From Verrucomicrobiales bacterium (lineage in GTDB: Bacteria > Verrucomicrobiota > Verrucomicrobiia > Verrucomicrobiales > DEV007): a stretch of 64,000 bases of DNA. A program made the position numbers and the translations under genes. Location of the stretch: assembly GCA_029213065.1 (NCBI GenBank), contig JARGPH010000001.1, positions 186,001 to 250,000 of the forward strand, written 5' to 3'. This document shows, piece after piece, positions 33,958-42,722 of this stretch. Positions within the stretch are counted from its first letter, which is position 1. Every line of letters begins with the position of its first letter. Under the pieces are notes generated by a model. That model ran no database searches. It had not been told where the DNA came from and worked only from the letters and a program-made list of their open reading frames with translations.

Positions 33958-36552
33958 ATGGATGATTTGCCTGCCAACCGATTGCGTTTACTCATCGTCG
34001 AAAACGATCGAGTGACAGCGCGTGATCTCGAGGCAACCCTGCGTCGCCGCGGCTTCATCGTCGAGGGAATCGCCTATTCAGCCGAGCAGGCCAAAGATCT
34101 CGTAAAAGAGAAAGCCCCTGACTTCGTGCTCCTCGATATCCAACTCGGTGAGGGCAACGAAGGAATCGAGCTCGCCAAGTCGATTCGCGAAGAATACGAC
34201 GTACCCGCTGTTTTCATCACCGGGTATTCCGAGGATGCCCTTTATGAAAAAGCACGCGTCGCACGGCCTGCTGCTTTTATCCGCAAACCTTTTACCGACG
34301 CGGAACTCTCCGCCTGCCTCGAAGCGGTCGTGGAACGCAGCCTCGCCGAGGAACGTCTCAAGCTGCGGCTCCCCGGACTGGAGGCGGTCTCAGACCATTT
34401 ACCACAGGCAGTCGTCGCCTCCGATGTCGCCGGAAATGTGGTTTATCTGAATCATTCCGCCGAAACCCTCACCGGCTGGACAAAGGCCGATGCCTTCAGT
34501 GCCGAGCTGACGAAAGTGCTACCGCTGGAGATTCGGGAAACTCCTGACAGCAACGATAACGACAACAAGGAGGAATCGGACCTCGGGGAAGAGCGTCTCA
34601 AGCCGCGCAAGGCCACCCTTACCACAAAGACGGGCGAGAGACGCGAAATCGAAGAGCGCTCCGCCCCGATTAAGACAGGCGATGGCGAAATGATAGGGCT
34701 CGTCACCGTCATTGCGCCCTCCGCAGTTCATTCCCTTGCCGCGACCGCCCCCGACGATCTGCCGGGAGACGGAGATTTCATCATGCCGGAGGATCCAAGA
34801 CCGCTTCCCCCGGCACGAAGCGAAGCGCTCAAAAAGATCGCCTCGATTGCGAACGATCCCCAGTTCAAACAACTCATCAGGCAGCGCAAACCGGAAGAGG
34901 AAGCCAAGACAACTCGCGAAGCATCGTCTCACCCGAGCCCTCCCCCGCTTCCCACGGAATCGAAGCAGGCTCCTGACGTCACTTCCGTTTTCTCGGCGTC
35001 GAGCTCTCCGCTCATTGATGAAGTCGGCGACCCCCTCATGGTCATCAGCGAGGACGGGGCTATCACTTACGCCAACTCGGAGGCCGCAGCCGAATTTGGA
35101 AAGGGCGAGCCCCTCGTGGGAACGCGCTTCTGGGAACACTTCGGTGAAGACGAAGACGAGCGATACGACGCGCATTTCAATAAACCTCTCGTGACGGGAC
35201 GTCGGCACCGCTTCGATTTTCACGACACGAGCCGTGGAAAATGGTTCGAAATCCGCGCCTACCGGACACGCGGCGGAGTCCTCACTCTTTTCACCGACAC
35301 CACCGCAACCCGCCTCGAAGCCGCCGAAGCGGTTCGCCAGCAACGCCTCGAAGGCCTCGGCCTTCTCGCACGGGGATTTGCACACGACTTTAACAATCAC
35401 CTCACAACCCTCACCGGAAACATCAGCCTTGCCCGCGAGCGCCGCCCCGACGACGGCGAACTGCAGGACATGTTGAAAGAGGCGCAAACCGCGGCAACGA
35501 GAGCGACCGGGCTCGTCCAGCAGCTCATGACCTTTGCGAGAGGCGGACGCCCCATCCGCGAGCGCACCAGAGTGACTGACCTGATCCGCCGCGTCCTCAC
35601 CGAACACCGGATTCAGCATCCCGAGATTCGTTACCAGTTTCAGGGTGCCGAGACCGACCTCGTCGCCAACGTCGATCCATCGCAGGTGACACGCCTCATC
35701 GAGAACCTCGTTTCCAACTCCGCCGCCTCGATGACCAACGGAGGTGTCCTCATCGTGCGTTGCTCCAAAGTGACACCCGAGGAAGTCATGGCGATACGTG
35801 GCTCCCACACCCCCGCCGACGAGGACCACCTCCTCATCGAAGTGATCGACACCGGCCACGGCATGAGCGATGCAGACCTCGAATGCGTCTTCGAGCCCTA
35901 CTTCACAACGAGGAAGGAAAACAACGCCACCGGAATCGGCCTGACTGTCTGCGAGTCGATCGCAAAAGCCCACAGCGGCTTTATCCACCTGCAGTCCAAG
36001 GAAGGCAAAGGCACCATCGCCACCTTTTGCGCCCCGCTCGGTCGCGGCCCCGACTCCATGGGCGACGATCCCGATGCGCCGATCGCCTACCCGAATTTTG
36101 ACATTCCCAATCTCACTTCGAAGCCGCTTGTTCCGAAAGGCGAAGAACCGATCCTCGTGGGAACCCGCATTCTCATTCTCGAAGACGACGCCCCGATCCG
36201 GAGACTCATGGCAGCGACCCTGCGACGGGCCGGTCACGAAGTCGTCGAGACCAAAGAAGGACGCGAGACAATCGAAGTCTACCGCGAATCGATGGAGAAC
36301 AATTCCAAGTTCCACCTTCTCATCTGCGACCTCACGATCGAGAACGGAATGGGAGGCGTCGAAACGATGCGCCAGCTTGTGCAAATGGATCCCGAGATTC
36401 TCGCGATCGTCTCGAGTGGATACTCAGACGCACCGGCGATGTCCAGCCCCGCCAGCTTCGGCTTCCGCGGAGTCCTGCCAAAGCCCTACGCGCCAAGCGA
36501 GCTGCGTGCTGCCGTTCATCGCATGCTTTCGGCGCATCACATCATCCCGTAG
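33958..36552 (+). CDS. hybrid sensor histidine kinase: REC-PAS-PAS-HisKA-HATPase-REC
   Basis: An 864-residue cytoplasmic signalling protein. The N-terminal receiver has its phosphoacceptor at Asp60 (FVLLDIQLGEGNEG) and Lys in FIRKPF. Two PAS domains follow (about 140-260 and 345-465) with a charged linker between them. The dimerisation helix has His476 in ARGFAHDFNNHLTTLTGN, the NtrB-like HDFNN form. The ATPase domain has its N-box in ENLVSNSAASM and the G-boxes VIDTGHGM and ATGIGLT. A C-terminal receiver carries Asp791 (LLICDLTIENGMGG). No DNA-binding output domain or membrane span is seen. It follows the degenerate sensor by 102 bases and probably works with it. Confidence 0.9.
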   Translation: MDDLPANRLRLLIVENDRVTARDLEATLRRRGFIVEGIAYSAEQAKDLVKEKAPDFVLLDIQLGEGNEGIELAKSIREEYDVPAVFITGYSEDALYEKARVARPAAFIRKPFTDAELSACLEAVVERSLAEERLKLRLPGLEAVSDHLPQAVVASDVAGNVVYLNHSAETLTGWTKADAFSAELTKVLPLEIRETPDSNDNDNKEESDLGEERLKPRKATLTTKTGERREIEERSAPIKTGDGEMIGLVTVIAPSAVHSLAATAPDDLPGDGDFIMPEDPRPLPPARSEALKKIASIANDPQFKQLIRQRKPEEEAKTTREASSHPSPPPLPTESKQAPDVTSVFSASSSPLIDEVGDPLMVISEDGAITYANSEAAAEFGKGEPLVGTRFWEHFGEDEDERYDAHFNKPLVTGRRHRFDFHDTSRGKWFEIRAYRTRGGVLTLFTDTTATRLEAAEAVRQQRLEGLGLLARGFAHDFNNHLTTLTGNISLARERRPDDGELQDMLKEAQTAATRATGLVQQLMTFARGGRPIRERTRVTDLIRRVLTEHRIQHPEIRYQFQGAETDLVANVDPSQVTRLIENLVSNSAASMTNGGVLIVRCSKVTPEEVMAIRGSHTPADEDHLLIEVIDTGHGMSDADLECVFEPYFTTRKENNATGIGLTVCESIAKAHSGFIHLQSKEGKGTIATFCAPLGRGPDSMGDDPDAPIAYPNFDIPNLTSKPLVPKGEEPILVGTRILILEDDAPIRRLMAATLRRAGHEVVETKEGRETIEVYRESMENNSKFHLLICDLTIENGMGGVETMRQLVQMDPEILAIVSSGYSDAPAMSSPASFGFRGVLPKPYAPSELRAAVHRMLSAHHIIP

Positions 36553-36558
36553 AGGTAG

Positions 36559-36579
36559 ATGCCTTTTGCCCAAAGGCAT
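36559..36579 (+). terminator. terminator-like hairpin after the hybrid kinase gene
   Basis: ATGCCTTT (36559-36566) pairs perfectly with AAAGGCAT (36572-36579) around a five-base loop, 7 bases after the stop codon. No U-tract follows, so classical intrinsic termination is uncertain; it may instead stabilise the transcript end. Confidence 0.4.
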
Positions 36580-36700
36580 TGCCGTTGACATTCGGATTCA
36601 AACCGGATTTCCCTGAATTAGCCACTCCAGTCATTCATATCTTGATCACGATTGCAGGGTTTGCAGTAGATTAGCCCGCCTCGTCTTCGGGGATCGCCGT

Positions 36701-36994
36701 TCAGGACCTTCGGGTGCCATAACGAGGGTCGCGATGATTGTGGCGAACGACGATAATTCGGATGTGTGAAGGATATACTTTGAAGAGAAAATGGTAGGGG
36801 AACCGCTTGAGGTTGCTCCGTCGCACCCCGCTCGGATCAAAGTGATGACGCTCTGGAAACTGTTGGGCGTACTCGATCGCCTCAATTAATTCCGCCCAGA
36901 ACTCATCTCCAAGATTTCGTGAAATTCCTTCGTAATAGTTCGTCGCTTCCCGTGCCTCGGATGGTACCCGTGGATGATATTCAATCTGCCTCAT
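36701..36994 (-). CDS. RelE/ParE-family toxin
   Basis: A 97-residue basic protein with the ParE/RelE fold pattern: YHPRVPSEAREATNYYEGISRNLGDEFWAELIEAIEYAQQFP (helices), then VRRSNLKRFPYHFLFKVYPSHIRIIVVRHNHRDPRYG (strands). The RFPYHFLF segment and terminal R-x-P-x-Y-W-like element are typical of the plasmid-stabilisation group. Such toxins cut ribosome-bound mRNA (RelE) or poison gyrase (ParE); which applies cannot be decided here. Its ATG overlaps the antitoxin stop (ATGA), the usual coupled arrangement. Confidence 0.85.
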   Translation of the reverse strand: MRQIEYHPRVPSEAREATNYYEGISRNLGDEFWAELIEAIEYAQQFPERHHFDPSGVRRSNLKRFPYHFLFKVYPSHIRIIVVRHNHRDPRYGTRRS

Positions 36995-37200
36995 CCTCGT
37001 CCAACCTCGGCAAGAAACTGCTCGTGGCTGATCGGGGCAACTTCACCAGAGTCCATTTCCTCAACGCGGCGCTGTACTTCTTCATCATCAGGTCCCGGTG
37101 GCGGACTTGAAAGCGAGGCGAGCAAATGGGTAATTAATCCAGCCTTGTCCTCTTGGGATAAGCTGTCGGATTGATTTTGAACATCTGAAAGCGTGACCAT
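36991..37200 (-). CDS. antitoxin (addiction-module type) of the RelE/ParE pair
   Basis: A 69-residue acidic protein upstream of and overlapping the toxin. The ATG at 37200 yields MVTLSDVQNQSDSLSQEDKA, a start resembling addiction-module antitoxins; the frame is open for 11 codons further upstream. A helical N-terminal half (LITHLLASL) is followed by a disordered acidic tail (PPPGPDDEEVQRRVEEMDSG) that would wrap the toxin. No clear DNA-binding motif is visible. Confidence 0.75.
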   Translation of the reverse strand: MVTLSDVQNQSDSLSQEDKAGLITHLLASLSSPPPGPDDEEVQRRVEEMDSGEVAPISHEQFLAEVGRG

Positions 37201-37280
37201 ACCTAACGCTATCGCAGGTTCACCAGTTTTCAATCTTTTCAGCGAGCGCGAGAGGCCACCCTAATCAGGGAGCGAGACCT

Positions 37281-37395
37281 CGCGGGGGCGAAGAGAGTCT
37301 CCGAACGTTTCTGCGCCCCCGCGAAGGGCGGCATTCCAGCCGCAGGGATTCCGGTGGTTTCACCACCGGCTACAGCTCTTTTGAACCTCCGGTTC
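37281..37395. repeat. cluster of three inverted-repeat hairpins
   Basis: CGCGGGGGCG (37281-37290) pairs with CGCCCCCGCG (37314-37323). CCGGTGG (37351-37357) pairs with CCACCGG (37363-37369) around TTTCA. GAACC (37383-37387) pairs with GGTTC (37391-37395). They fill the space between the RGG-protein gene and the toxin-antitoxin genes, all read on the minus strand. Confidence 0.7.
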
Positions 37396-37417
37396 AGCAC
37401 CGGGCAAAACAGGAGCG

Positions 37418-39646
37418 TTACTCGCTTTTTGGTTCGGTCTTCTCCGGAGCGTCCTCAACGGGAGCCTCCGTGGCTGTTGCATCAGAGACTACCTCATCAG
37501 CAACAACCTCTTCAGTCGCATCAGGAGAAACTTCAGCCACCTCAGGCTCTGCCGCTTTTTCCGCTTCGACTTCCGGAGCCTTTTCCTTCGCAGCAGGTTC
37601 GCTCGCTTCTTCAGCTGGCACTTCCGCTTCAACGACCTCTTCCGTCGCAGGAACTTCTTCCGCCTTGGCCGATTCAGTTACCTCAGCCTTCGGAGCCCCC
37701 TCTGCGGGTGCCTCGGCTTCAGTTTTCACTTCCGCTTCCGCTTTGGTTTCCGCCGTAGCGTCACCTTCCGTTTTTGCTTCGCTTTTCACCTCCGCTTTGG
37801 CGACCTTCTTCTTCGCTGCCTTTTTCGCAGACTTCTTCGAGGCGGGTTGATCCGGTCTTGGACCTTTTCCGATGTGAAGTTTGGTGTCGGCAAATTCGAG
37901 GACATACCCTTCCGAAGTGAGCCAGCGAAGATTGCTGAGAACCTTCTTCGCCCCGTCGGTCAAGGGCACTTCCTCTTTCGGCGCAGCCTTATCGGCCTTG
38001 GGATCAGGCTTCGTAAAATCTTCGACCAGTGAATCGAGCATATCGACCACTTTGCGGCCCGGATTAGCGATCACGTAGTCGACAATCTTCTGAACTTCAG
38101 GACTGAGCGGGACTCCTGCGCTGATCGCGCGGGGACGAACCGATGAAACATGAAGCGCTTTTTTGCCGCGCTTGAAGAATCGCATGCCATGCTTTTCAAA
38201 CTCACGGCAGAGCGACTGAATCATCGGCAACGGGAAACCGCGACGAAGTTTTTCACTCTCCTGTTTCACGTATCCGAGGAGACCGGCGGAAAGGTCTTTT
38301 CCTGAGATATTACCGGGGACGAGAACTTCGCTGACTTCAGCAATCACCTCAGCGGAGAAATGCTCACGGAAATGTTGCGCGAGCTCTTCCTGAGACTTGA
38401 GCACGAGCTCTTCCACCTCCGGTGCAGAAGCCGCTTCCTCAGCAGGCTCTTCGGCGACAGCCTCCTCTGAATCAGCTTCGTCGCCGGCATCATCTGCCGG
38501 TGCCTCCTCCGGAGCTTCTGCGGTTGCCTCTTCGACGACTTCTTCAGCCGTTTCAGTTGCTGCCGCTTCGGTAGCTTCAGCACCTTCGGTCGTTTCCGCT
38601 GCCGCAGCCTCATCAGCCGCGATTTCAGCTTCGGCGGATTCAGCGCCTTCGCTTTCCGGAGCGGAATCTTCAGCGGCTTCTTCTGCGACCACTTCCTCTA
38701 CGACCTCCTCCTCACCCTTGAGGCGATAGTGACGCGCCTTGCTGACCTGTTCTTTCCACTTCTCAATCGTCTCCTCATCACTCTCCATTCGAATGCGGGA
38801 TTTCAGTCGCTCGATCGGCATGTTGGAAAATCGCTCCTGATGAAGGCGTGCGATGTTCTTCTGGTATTCGTGGTGGCTGGACGGCCCGAGCAAAGTCCCG
38901 CTCATGCCACAGACAGCAATGGCATTGAAGTTGCCTTTGGGGGCTTCCACTTCCACTTCTTCCACCGTGTAGTATTCTTTGATCGCCGGGCTGTTGAGGA
39001 CATGCGCTACGGCCTCCTCTTTGGTCAGCCAAAGGGATTTATCAGCAAGGCACTGGAACAGTTTCGCTTTTCCTGCCTCTGCTTTGAAATGGATATCGTA
39101 ACGCTCGCGCTCCTGAACAATCATCTTCGCCAGGTCGGAAACGGGGAAGGAGCGAAAAGTCTGTTTGATGTGACGAACCAGTCCCTCCACAGCGGGCTGC
39201 GAGGGTTCAAGTGACGCTGAAATACCTGCCGGCAATGGCTCGGGGCGATTTCTCTCGTAATCACGACCACCTCTGCGGTCGCCGCCACGTCTCTCACCGC
39301 CACGACGATCTCCGCCACCACGGCGATCCCCGCCGCCGCCATAGCCACCTCGCTGACCTCCACCACGGCGGTCGCCGCCACCTCCGTAGCCGCCTCGCTG
39401 GCCACCGCCACCTCCGCCATAACCACCACGACGGTCGCCTCCGCCACCTCGTCGATCATCTCCGCCACGACGATTTCCACCGCCACCACCTCGGCGGTCG
39501 CCACGGCCCCGTGATTTATCGCCTCCGTCGTCGTCGCGACCGAAACGCTTAGCGCTCGTCTTCGACTCATCTTGGCTTTTTTCCTGCGCCCAATCGGGCA
39601 TCAGATCTCGAGCTGAAAACTCCAGGGGGTTATCTCCGTCACTCAT
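37418..39646 (-). CDS. RGG-box, acidic-linker and KEA-rich-tail protein of unknown function
   Basis: A 742-residue protein of strikingly modular composition. The ATG at 39646 starts MSDGDNPLEFSARDLMPDW. Residues ~40-135 form a Gly/Arg-rich RGG region (repeated DRRGG, GYGGGG). A globular helical domain (~150-300) includes TFRSFPVSDLAKMIVQER and AVCGMSGTLLGPSSHHEYQ. A very acidic Glu/Ala linker follows (~300-415). A second helical domain (~415-570) includes GKKALHVSSVRPRAISAG and a winged-helix-like SNLRWLTSEGYVLEFADTKLH. The last ~170 residues are Lys- then Glu/Ala/Val-rich repeats. RGG boxes commonly bind RNA, so a nucleic-acid role is likely but inferred. It lies 35 bases downstream of hemL. 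No known family is recognised. Confidence 0.75.
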   Translation of the reverse strand: MSDGDNPLEFSARDLMPDWAQEKSQDESKTSAKRFGRDDDGGDKSRGRGDRRGGGGGNRRGGDDRRGGGGDRRGGYGGGGGGQRGGYGGGGDRRGGGQRGGYGGGGDRRGGGDRRGGERRGGDRRGGRDYERNRPEPLPAGISASLEPSQPAVEGLVRHIKQTFRSFPVSDLAKMIVQERERYDIHFKAEAGKAKLFQCLADKSLWLTKEEAVAHVLNSPAIKEYYTVEEVEVEAPKGNFNAIAVCGMSGTLLGPSSHHEYQKNIARLHQERFSNMPIERLKSRIRMESDEETIEKWKEQVSKARHYRLKGEEEVVEEVVAEEAAEDSAPESEGAESAEAEIAADEAAAAETTEGAEATEAAATETAEEVVEEATAEAPEEAPADDAGDEADSEEAVAEEPAEEAASAPEVEELVLKSQEELAQHFREHFSAEVIAEVSEVLVPGNISGKDLSAGLLGYVKQESEKLRRGFPLPMIQSLCREFEKHGMRFFKRGKKALHVSSVRPRAISAGVPLSPEVQKIVDYVIANPGRKVVDMLDSLVEDFTKPDPKADKAAPKEEVPLTDGAKKVLSNLRWLTSEGYVLEFADTKLHIGKGPRPDQPASKKSAKKAAKKKVAKAEVKSEAKTEGDATAETKAEAEVKTEAEAPAEGAPKAEVTESAKAEEVPATEEVVEAEVPAEEASEPAAKEKAPEVEAEKAAEPEVAEVSPDATEEVVADEVVSDATATEAPVEDAPEKTEPKSE

Positions 39647-39681
39647 CGTATTTCTTGGTAGGCTGTCGTGAGAGGTGAACC

Positions 39682-40974
39682 TCACTTAAAAATTTTCTTC
39701 AGGGCGTTACAGGTAACTTCCGTGGTTTTCTCCATATCATCCGCTGCATGCGCCATCGAGATGAACCCGGCCTCATACTGTGATGGGGCAAAATAAACAC
39801 CGCCATCCAGACAAGCCCAGAAAAATCGCGAGAACGCATCAAAGTCGGACTTCTTCACATCGTCCACATTTGTGATTTTGTCCTCCGTAAAGAAAAGACA
39901 AAACATCGAGCCAATACGGTTGAATGTGAGATCGCGACCGATCTCTTTCAAGGTTCCCCTGACACCATCCTCGAATGACTGGCCGATTTCTTCGAGCCGA
40001 TCCCATCCGTTTTGGCGATCCATCTCTTTCAACTGGGCAATCCCCGCAGCCATTGCGAGAGGATTCCCTGAAAGCGTTCCCGCCTGATAGACCGGACCGT
40101 CCGGCGCGAGGCAATCCATGATCTCAGCTTTGCCGCCGAAAGCCCCGACCGGCAAACCGCCGCCGATCACTTTTCCCATCGCTGTCAGATCGGGTGTCAC
40201 CCCGGTGCGCTCCTGAACGCCGCCTTTCGCGACGCGGAAACCGGTCATGACTTCGTCAAAAATCAGAACAGTGCCGTGTTTCGCGGTGATATCGCGCAAA
40301 AACTGCAAATAGCCATCCTCAGGGAAAACCAGCCCGGCATTTGCGGGAACCGGTTCCACGATGATCGCGGCGATCTCGTCGCCCATTTTTTCAAAAACCT
40401 CTTCAACCGCTGCGCGTCGATTAAAGGGAAGTGTGACCGTCAACTCAGCCAGTGCCTTCGGGACCCCGGCGCTGTCGGGAGTTCCGAGAGTAAGGGCCCC
40501 GCTGCCGGCGGCGACGAGGAGCGAATCAACGTGACCGTGATAACATCCTTCAAATTTAATGATCTTGTCACGGCCGGTATAACCGCGGGCGAGACGAATC
40601 GCGCTCATGGTCGCTTCGGTCCCGCTGCTGACCATACGCACCTTCTCAACCGAAGGCACGTAGTCGCGAATCAGCCTCGCGATCTCAATTTCGTGGCGAT
40701 TTGGAATCCCGAAACTGACGCCTTCCTTTGCCGCCTGAGTCACCGCATCAATCACCACAGTGGGAGCGTGTCCGAGAATGGCCGGGCCCCAGGTGCCCAC
40801 GTAATCGACCATTTCATTGCCATCGACGTCCCAAATACGGCTGCCTCTGGCACGCTGAACGAAGAACGGCTCTCCACCAACGCTTTTAAAAGCACGCACA
40901 GGGGAATTCACTCCTCCGGGAATCACTTCTTTTGCTGCGCGGAAAAGCTTCGATGATAAATCACGTTTGACCAT
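39682..40974 (-). CDS. hemL: glutamate-1-semialdehyde 2,1-aminomutase
   Basis: PLP enzyme making 5-aminolevulinate in the C5 haem pathway. Highly typical throughout: PGGVNSPVRAFKSVGG at the start, GSRIWDVDGNEMVDYVGTWGPAILGHA, SSGTEATMSAIRLARG, KFEGCYHGHVDS, FDEVMTGFR and the cofactor lysine at 268 in MGKVIGGGLPVGAFGG. The length of 430 residues is normal. Haem demand fits the many haem proteins in the window. It is divergent from the LysR gene and precedes the RGG-protein gene on the same strand. Confidence 0.97.
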   Translation of the reverse strand: MVKRDLSSKLFRAAKEVIPGGVNSPVRAFKSVGGEPFFVQRARGSRIWDVDGNEMVDYVGTWGPAILGHAPTVVIDAVTQAAKEGVSFGIPNRHEIEIARLIRDYVPSVEKVRMVSSGTEATMSAIRLARGYTGRDKIIKFEGCYHGHVDSLLVAAGSGALTLGTPDSAGVPKALAELTVTLPFNRRAAVEEVFEKMGDEIAAIIVEPVPANAGLVFPEDGYLQFLRDITAKHGTVLIFDEVMTGFRVAKGGVQERTGVTPDLTAMGKVIGGGLPVGAFGGKAEIMDCLAPDGPVYQAGTLSGNPLAMAAGIAQLKEMDRQNGWDRLEEIGQSFEDGVRGTLKEIGRDLTFNRIGSMFCLFFTEDKITNVDDVKKSDFDAFSRFFWACLDGGVYFAPSQYEAGFISMAHAADDMEKTTEVTCNALKKIFK

Positions 40975-41111
40975 ATAGTTGCCAATGAATCCCTCCTCAT
41001 GAGCTTCGTCAACAAGCGCTTCGTGCCATCGGTGAGCGAATTGTTGTTTTTTCGATTTACGATACCTGCTCCTTCATCTTAGATGGCTCTCCTGTTTCCG
41101 ACTTGTCAGGG

Positions 41112-41118
41112 TAAGGAG
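41112..41118 (+). promoter_or_regulatory. strong Shine-Dalgarno site of the LysR gene
   Basis: TAAGGAG, two bases before the ATG at 41121. Spacing is short but the match is close. Most other genes here lack such a site, so it firmly fixes this start. Confidence 0.6.
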
Positions 41119-41120
41119 TT

Positions 41121-42026
41121 ATGAACGTTCACCATCTCGAACTGTTTTTCTACGTGGCCAAGCACGAAGGCATCACTGAGGCCGTGCGTAAAATGCCCTA
41201 TGGCATTCAGCAACCCGCCGTGAGCGGCCAAATTCTGCAATTGGAGAAGGACCTCGAGGTAAAACTGTTTCACCGCCGCCCCTTTGCTCTCACCCCCGCC
41301 GGAGAGGAGCTCTACGATTTCATCTACCCCTTTTTCTCACGGTTAGGGCAAATCGGAGAACGACTCAGAGGGGAGGAAAGCTGTCACCTCCGGCTGGCTG
41401 CCTCAGCCGCCGCGCTGACCCATCACCTCCCCGATGTGCTTCAGGACCTTCGTGAAAGCTTTCCCGACCTCCGCCTCACCCTGAAGGAATTGTCCAATCC
41501 TGACATTGAAGCAGCTCTGATTAAGCAGGAAGCCGACGTCGCCGTTGCCGTTCTCCACGGAAAAACGGGAGTCGGCCTCAAGACCATCAAGCTGGTCGAC
41601 CTGCCCCTCGTCATTGCCGCCCCTGTAACCTCTTCGGCCACGACCTTCCGCGAGATCTGTTCCGGTTCGAGCGGCGAACTGCTCCATCCCCTCATATCCT
41701 TACCGCGATGCGAGCCTGTCGCGCAGATTTTTCAGCAGGGCCTCGCCCGGAGAGAACTGAGGTGGCCGCCCTCGATGGAAGTGAACGAGCTGGGACTGAT
41801 CCTCAACTACGTTTCACGCGGCTTCGGATACGGTGTCGCCGTCGATATTCCCGGAGTGGACTGGCCGCAGGGTGTCAAAAGAATCAAGCTTCCCTCGGAC
41901 TTCCCCCCACTTACGATTGGCGTTCTCCATACCGGAGATTTGAAACCTCTCGCGGAAGCTTTTATTGCACTTGCGAAAACCCATGCGACAAAGTTGCGGA
42001 AGCTGGGTTCCAAAAAGAAAAACTGA
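41121..42026 (+). CDS. LysR-family transcriptional regulator
   Basis: A 301-residue regulator with the N-terminal LysR helix-turn-helix (LELFFYVAKHEGITEAVRKM, then QQPAVSGQILQLEKDLEVKLFHRR) and a periplasmic-binding-like effector domain from about residue 90. The recognition helix departs a little from the consensus S-Q-x-x-V-S form. It is divergent from hemL across a 146-base gap where its operator would be expected, so hemL could be a target; this is inference only. Its TGA is directly followed by the ATG of the HAD gene, so the two are co-translated. Confidence 0.88.
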   Translation: MNVHHLELFFYVAKHEGITEAVRKMPYGIQQPAVSGQILQLEKDLEVKLFHRRPFALTPAGEELYDFIYPFFSRLGQIGERLRGEESCHLRLAASAAALTHHLPDVLQDLRESFPDLRLTLKELSNPDIEAALIKQEADVAVAVLHGKTGVGLKTIKLVDLPLVIAAPVTSSATTFREICSGSSGELLHPLISLPRCEPVAQIFQQGLARRELRWPPSMEVNELGLILNYVSRGFGYGVAVDIPGVDWPQGVKRIKLPSDFPPLTIGVLHTGDLKPLAEAFIALAKTHATKLRKLGSKKKN

Positions 42027-42695
42027 ATGTCACTCAACGCTCTCATTTTTGACTTCGATGGATTGATTCTCGATACGGAGGTTCCCATTTACGAGGCCTG
42101 GGTATCGAATTATCGCGCCCATGGAAAGGAGCTATCCATCGAAAAGTATTCCGGCTGCGTCGGCAGTGACTTCAACGGCTTTGACCCGAAGGCGCATTTA
42201 GAGTCTTTGTTAGGAGAAAGCGTCGACTGGAACCGCTGGGACCCTCTGAGGGAACGCGAATCGCTGGAGCGAACCCGGGCGATGGAGCCGTTACCGGGCA
42301 TCATTGAGTTGCTCGAAGATGCCATGGAGCAGGGAATCCCCTGCGTCGTCGCCTCGAGCTCGCCCCGCAGCTGGGTCGAAGGGCATTTAAGCAGGCTCGA
42401 ACTGATGAGTTTTTTCTTCGCGACCCGTTGTGTCGACGATGTGAAAGCGCCGAAACCGGCCCCCGATCTCTTTCTTGCTGCCGCCGAAGTCCTGAACGAG
42501 CCCCCCGCTTCCTGCCTCGTTCTTGAGGATTCGCTGAACGGGCTCAATGCCGCAATCGCAGCAGGAGTGCCCTGTGTCTCCGTTCCAAACCGCATCACAA
42601 GCCACCTCGACTTCACCGGTGCCGCCGTGCAACTCAAATCATTGGAGGGCGTTAAGCTGGACAAACTGCGCGAAATTCACGAGGGAGTAAGTTAG
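42027..42695 (+). CDS. HAD-superfamily hydrolase, beta-phosphoglucomutase-like
   Basis: A 222-residue HAD phosphatase of subfamily IA. Motif I is DFDGLILDTE (the nucleophile is the first Asp), motif II is VVASSSP, motif III Lys is in DVKAPKPAPDLF, and motif IV is LEDSLNGLNAAIAAG. A helical cap lies between motifs I and II, as in phosphoglycolate phosphatase/PgmB-like enzymes. Substrate unknown. It starts immediately after the LysR stop codon. Confidence 0.88.
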   Translation: MSLNALIFDFDGLILDTEVPIYEAWVSNYRAHGKELSIEKYSGCVGSDFNGFDPKAHLESLLGESVDWNRWDPLRERESLERTRAMEPLPGIIELLEDAMEQGIPCVVASSSPRSWVEGHLSRLELMSFFFATRCVDDVKAPKPAPDLFLAAAEVLNEPPASCLVLEDSLNGLNAAIAAGVPCVSVPNRITSHLDFTGAAVQLKSLEGVKLDKLREIHEGVS

Positions 42696-42722
42696 CACCG
42701 TCTATTACCCCTCGCTCCGCCC

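Noticed and set aside
34519-36384. 621-codon open frame antisense to the hybrid kinase
   Set aside because: It mirrors the codon pattern of the real gene, has no domain or start signal, and its protein is His/Gly/Val-rich without any recognised motif. A shadow frame in GC-rich coding DNA.
39241-39530. DNA minisatellite in the RGG-protein gene
   Set aside because: The repetition follows from RGG/GYGG codons in one frame. Codon choices vary, so protein-level selection is a better explanation than recent DNA duplication.
41121-42026. LysR protein as the proven regulator of hemL
   Set aside because: Divergent arrangement alone is weak evidence, and no clear T-N11-A operator could be picked with confidence in 40975-41120.
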